This document shows positions 6,865 through 7,368 of a DNA stretch of 7,368 nucleotides, piece after piece. Source of the stretch: Aliarcobacter butzleri. Its GTDB lineage: Bacteria; Campylobacterota; Campylobacteria; Campylobacterales; Arcobacteraceae. The stretch lies in assembly GCA_012522985.1 (NCBI GenBank), contig JAAYJJ010000075.1, positions 1 to 7,368 on the forward strand, read 5' to 3'. A program made the translations under genes and the position numbers. Each line of letters opens with the position of its first letter. Within the stretch, counting starts at the first letter, position 1. The notes beneath the pieces were generated by a model. It was not told where the DNA came from and did not search any database. It worked only from the letters and a program-made list of their open reading frames with translations.

Positions 6865-7317
6865 TTATTGTTTTAGGATCTCTAATGTTTTATTATCCAT
6901 ATTTTTATGTGTTTGAAATGCTGCGATATTTGATTCATAAGTTCTAAGTGCTTCTATTAAATCAGTCATTTCTACAACAGGATTAATATTTGGATATGCA
7001 ACATAACCCTTTTCATTTGCATCAGGATGGCTTGGTTCATACCTCATCACAGGATTATCCAAAGACTCTGTTATGGTTTTTACACCCACCCCTCTTAGAG
7101 TAGTTTGTTCTATATTATGAGGGCTTTTAATAGTTTTACTTCTTTCTTTTTCATGCATTAAAAGCTCTTCAAAAACAATATTTTGCTTTTTATATGGTCC
7201 ACCACCTATAGTAGAGGTTGTTTGAGCATTTGCTAAGTTTGCACTTACTATATTGATTCTTTCTCTTTGAGCATTCATACCGCTTGTTGAGATATTGTAT
7301 CCATCAAAAAAACCCAT
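6865..7317 (-). CDS. flgC: FlgC, flagellar proximal rod protein
   Basis: FlgC is a structural subunit of the proximal rod, exported by the type III apparatus and assembled in the periplasm. At 150 residues it is close to the usual length. The N-terminal rod motif is clear: ISTSGMNAQRERINIVSANL then ANAQTT (9-34), followed by GGGPYKKQNIVFEE (38-51). The centre has the VMRYEPSHPDANEKGYV signature (90-106), and the C-terminus has PNINPVVEMTDLIEALRTYE (109-128) and NKTLEILKQ, the paired helix that packs with the N-terminal one in rod proteins. There is no cleavable signal peptide, as expected for a type III substrate. The ATG at 7317 has AAGGGG six bases upstream. It is followed 11 bases later by fliK, whereas in many bacteria fliE follows flgC. 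Confidence 0.97.
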   Translation of the reverse strand: MGFFDGYNISTSGMNAQRERINIVSANLANAQTTSTIGGGPYKKQNIVFEELLMHEKERSKTIKSPHNIEQTTLRGVGVKTITESLDNPVMRYEPSHPDANEKGYVAYPNINPVVEMTDLIEALRTYESNIAAFQTHKNMDNKTLEILKQ

Positions 7318-7323
7318 AATAGA

Positions 7324-7329
7324 CCCCTT
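7324..7329 (-). promoter_or_regulatory. Ribosome binding site of flgC
   Basis: AAGGGG on the minus strand lies six bases before the flgC ATG at 7317, in the 15-base gap after the upstream stop codon. Confidence 0.7.
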
Positions 7330-7332
7330 TTA

Positions 7333-7368
7333 TTAGATTTGCATCTTAGTTATTTCTCTAAGAGAGTT
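7333..7368 (-). CDS. 3' end of the preceding gene, probably flgB (partial)
   Basis: One minus-strand frame is open from the window edge to a TAA at 7335-7333, reading NSLREITKMQI; the other two frames stop within 18 bases. It ends 15 bases before flgC. flgB, another proximal rod gene, lies directly upstream of flgC in most flagellar operons, and a helical polar end like this would suit it. Eleven codons are too few to identify the product, so flgB is inferred from position only. Confidence 0.45.
   Translation of the reverse strand, partial: NSLREITKMQI

Overview
The window is one stretch of a flagellar operon read entirely on the minus strand, so gene order is right to left from base 7368 to base 1. 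The DNA is strongly AT-rich, genes are separated by 0-20 bases or overlap, and Lys/Ile/Asn/Glu codons dominate. Together with the flagellar family types and a probable PflA-like periplasmic TPR protein, this suggests a Campylobacterota (Epsilonproteobacteria) member. An Arcobacter-type organism is plausible, but I cannot fix the genus by reading alone.

Layout in transcription order: a 36-base open tail ending at 7333 (probably the 3' end of flgB); flgC (7317-6865, proximal rod); a fliK-type hook-length control gene (6853-4679, 724 aa, mostly disordered, with a C-terminal Flg_hook domain); fliR (4662-3910) and flhB (3894-2842), two membrane components of the flagellar type III export gate; a signal-peptide-bearing TPR reading frame (2845-1988); a second TPR reading frame (1883-852) whose open frame extends to 2027; and the first 284 codons of fliI (852-1), the export ATPase, cut by the window edge.

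The products form one machine. FliI, FlhB and FliR drive and gate export. FlgC (with FlgB) is exported to build the rod. FliK measures the hook and switches FlhB specificity through the FlhB cytoplasmic domain, whose NPTH autocleavage site is intact. The exported TPR protein(s) probably belong to the periplasmic motor scaffold.

The main point needing a second look is that the two TPR frames look like one gene of about 664 codons split by a frameshift between 2027 and 1988. The downstream frame lacks a convincing start and ribosome binding site, and the sequence before its first start codon reads as good TPR-like protein. I see no RNA gene, mobile element, CRISPR array, terminator or internal promoter, and no intergenic stretch over 300 bases. 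The window looks like a conserved flagellar operon rather than a new system.
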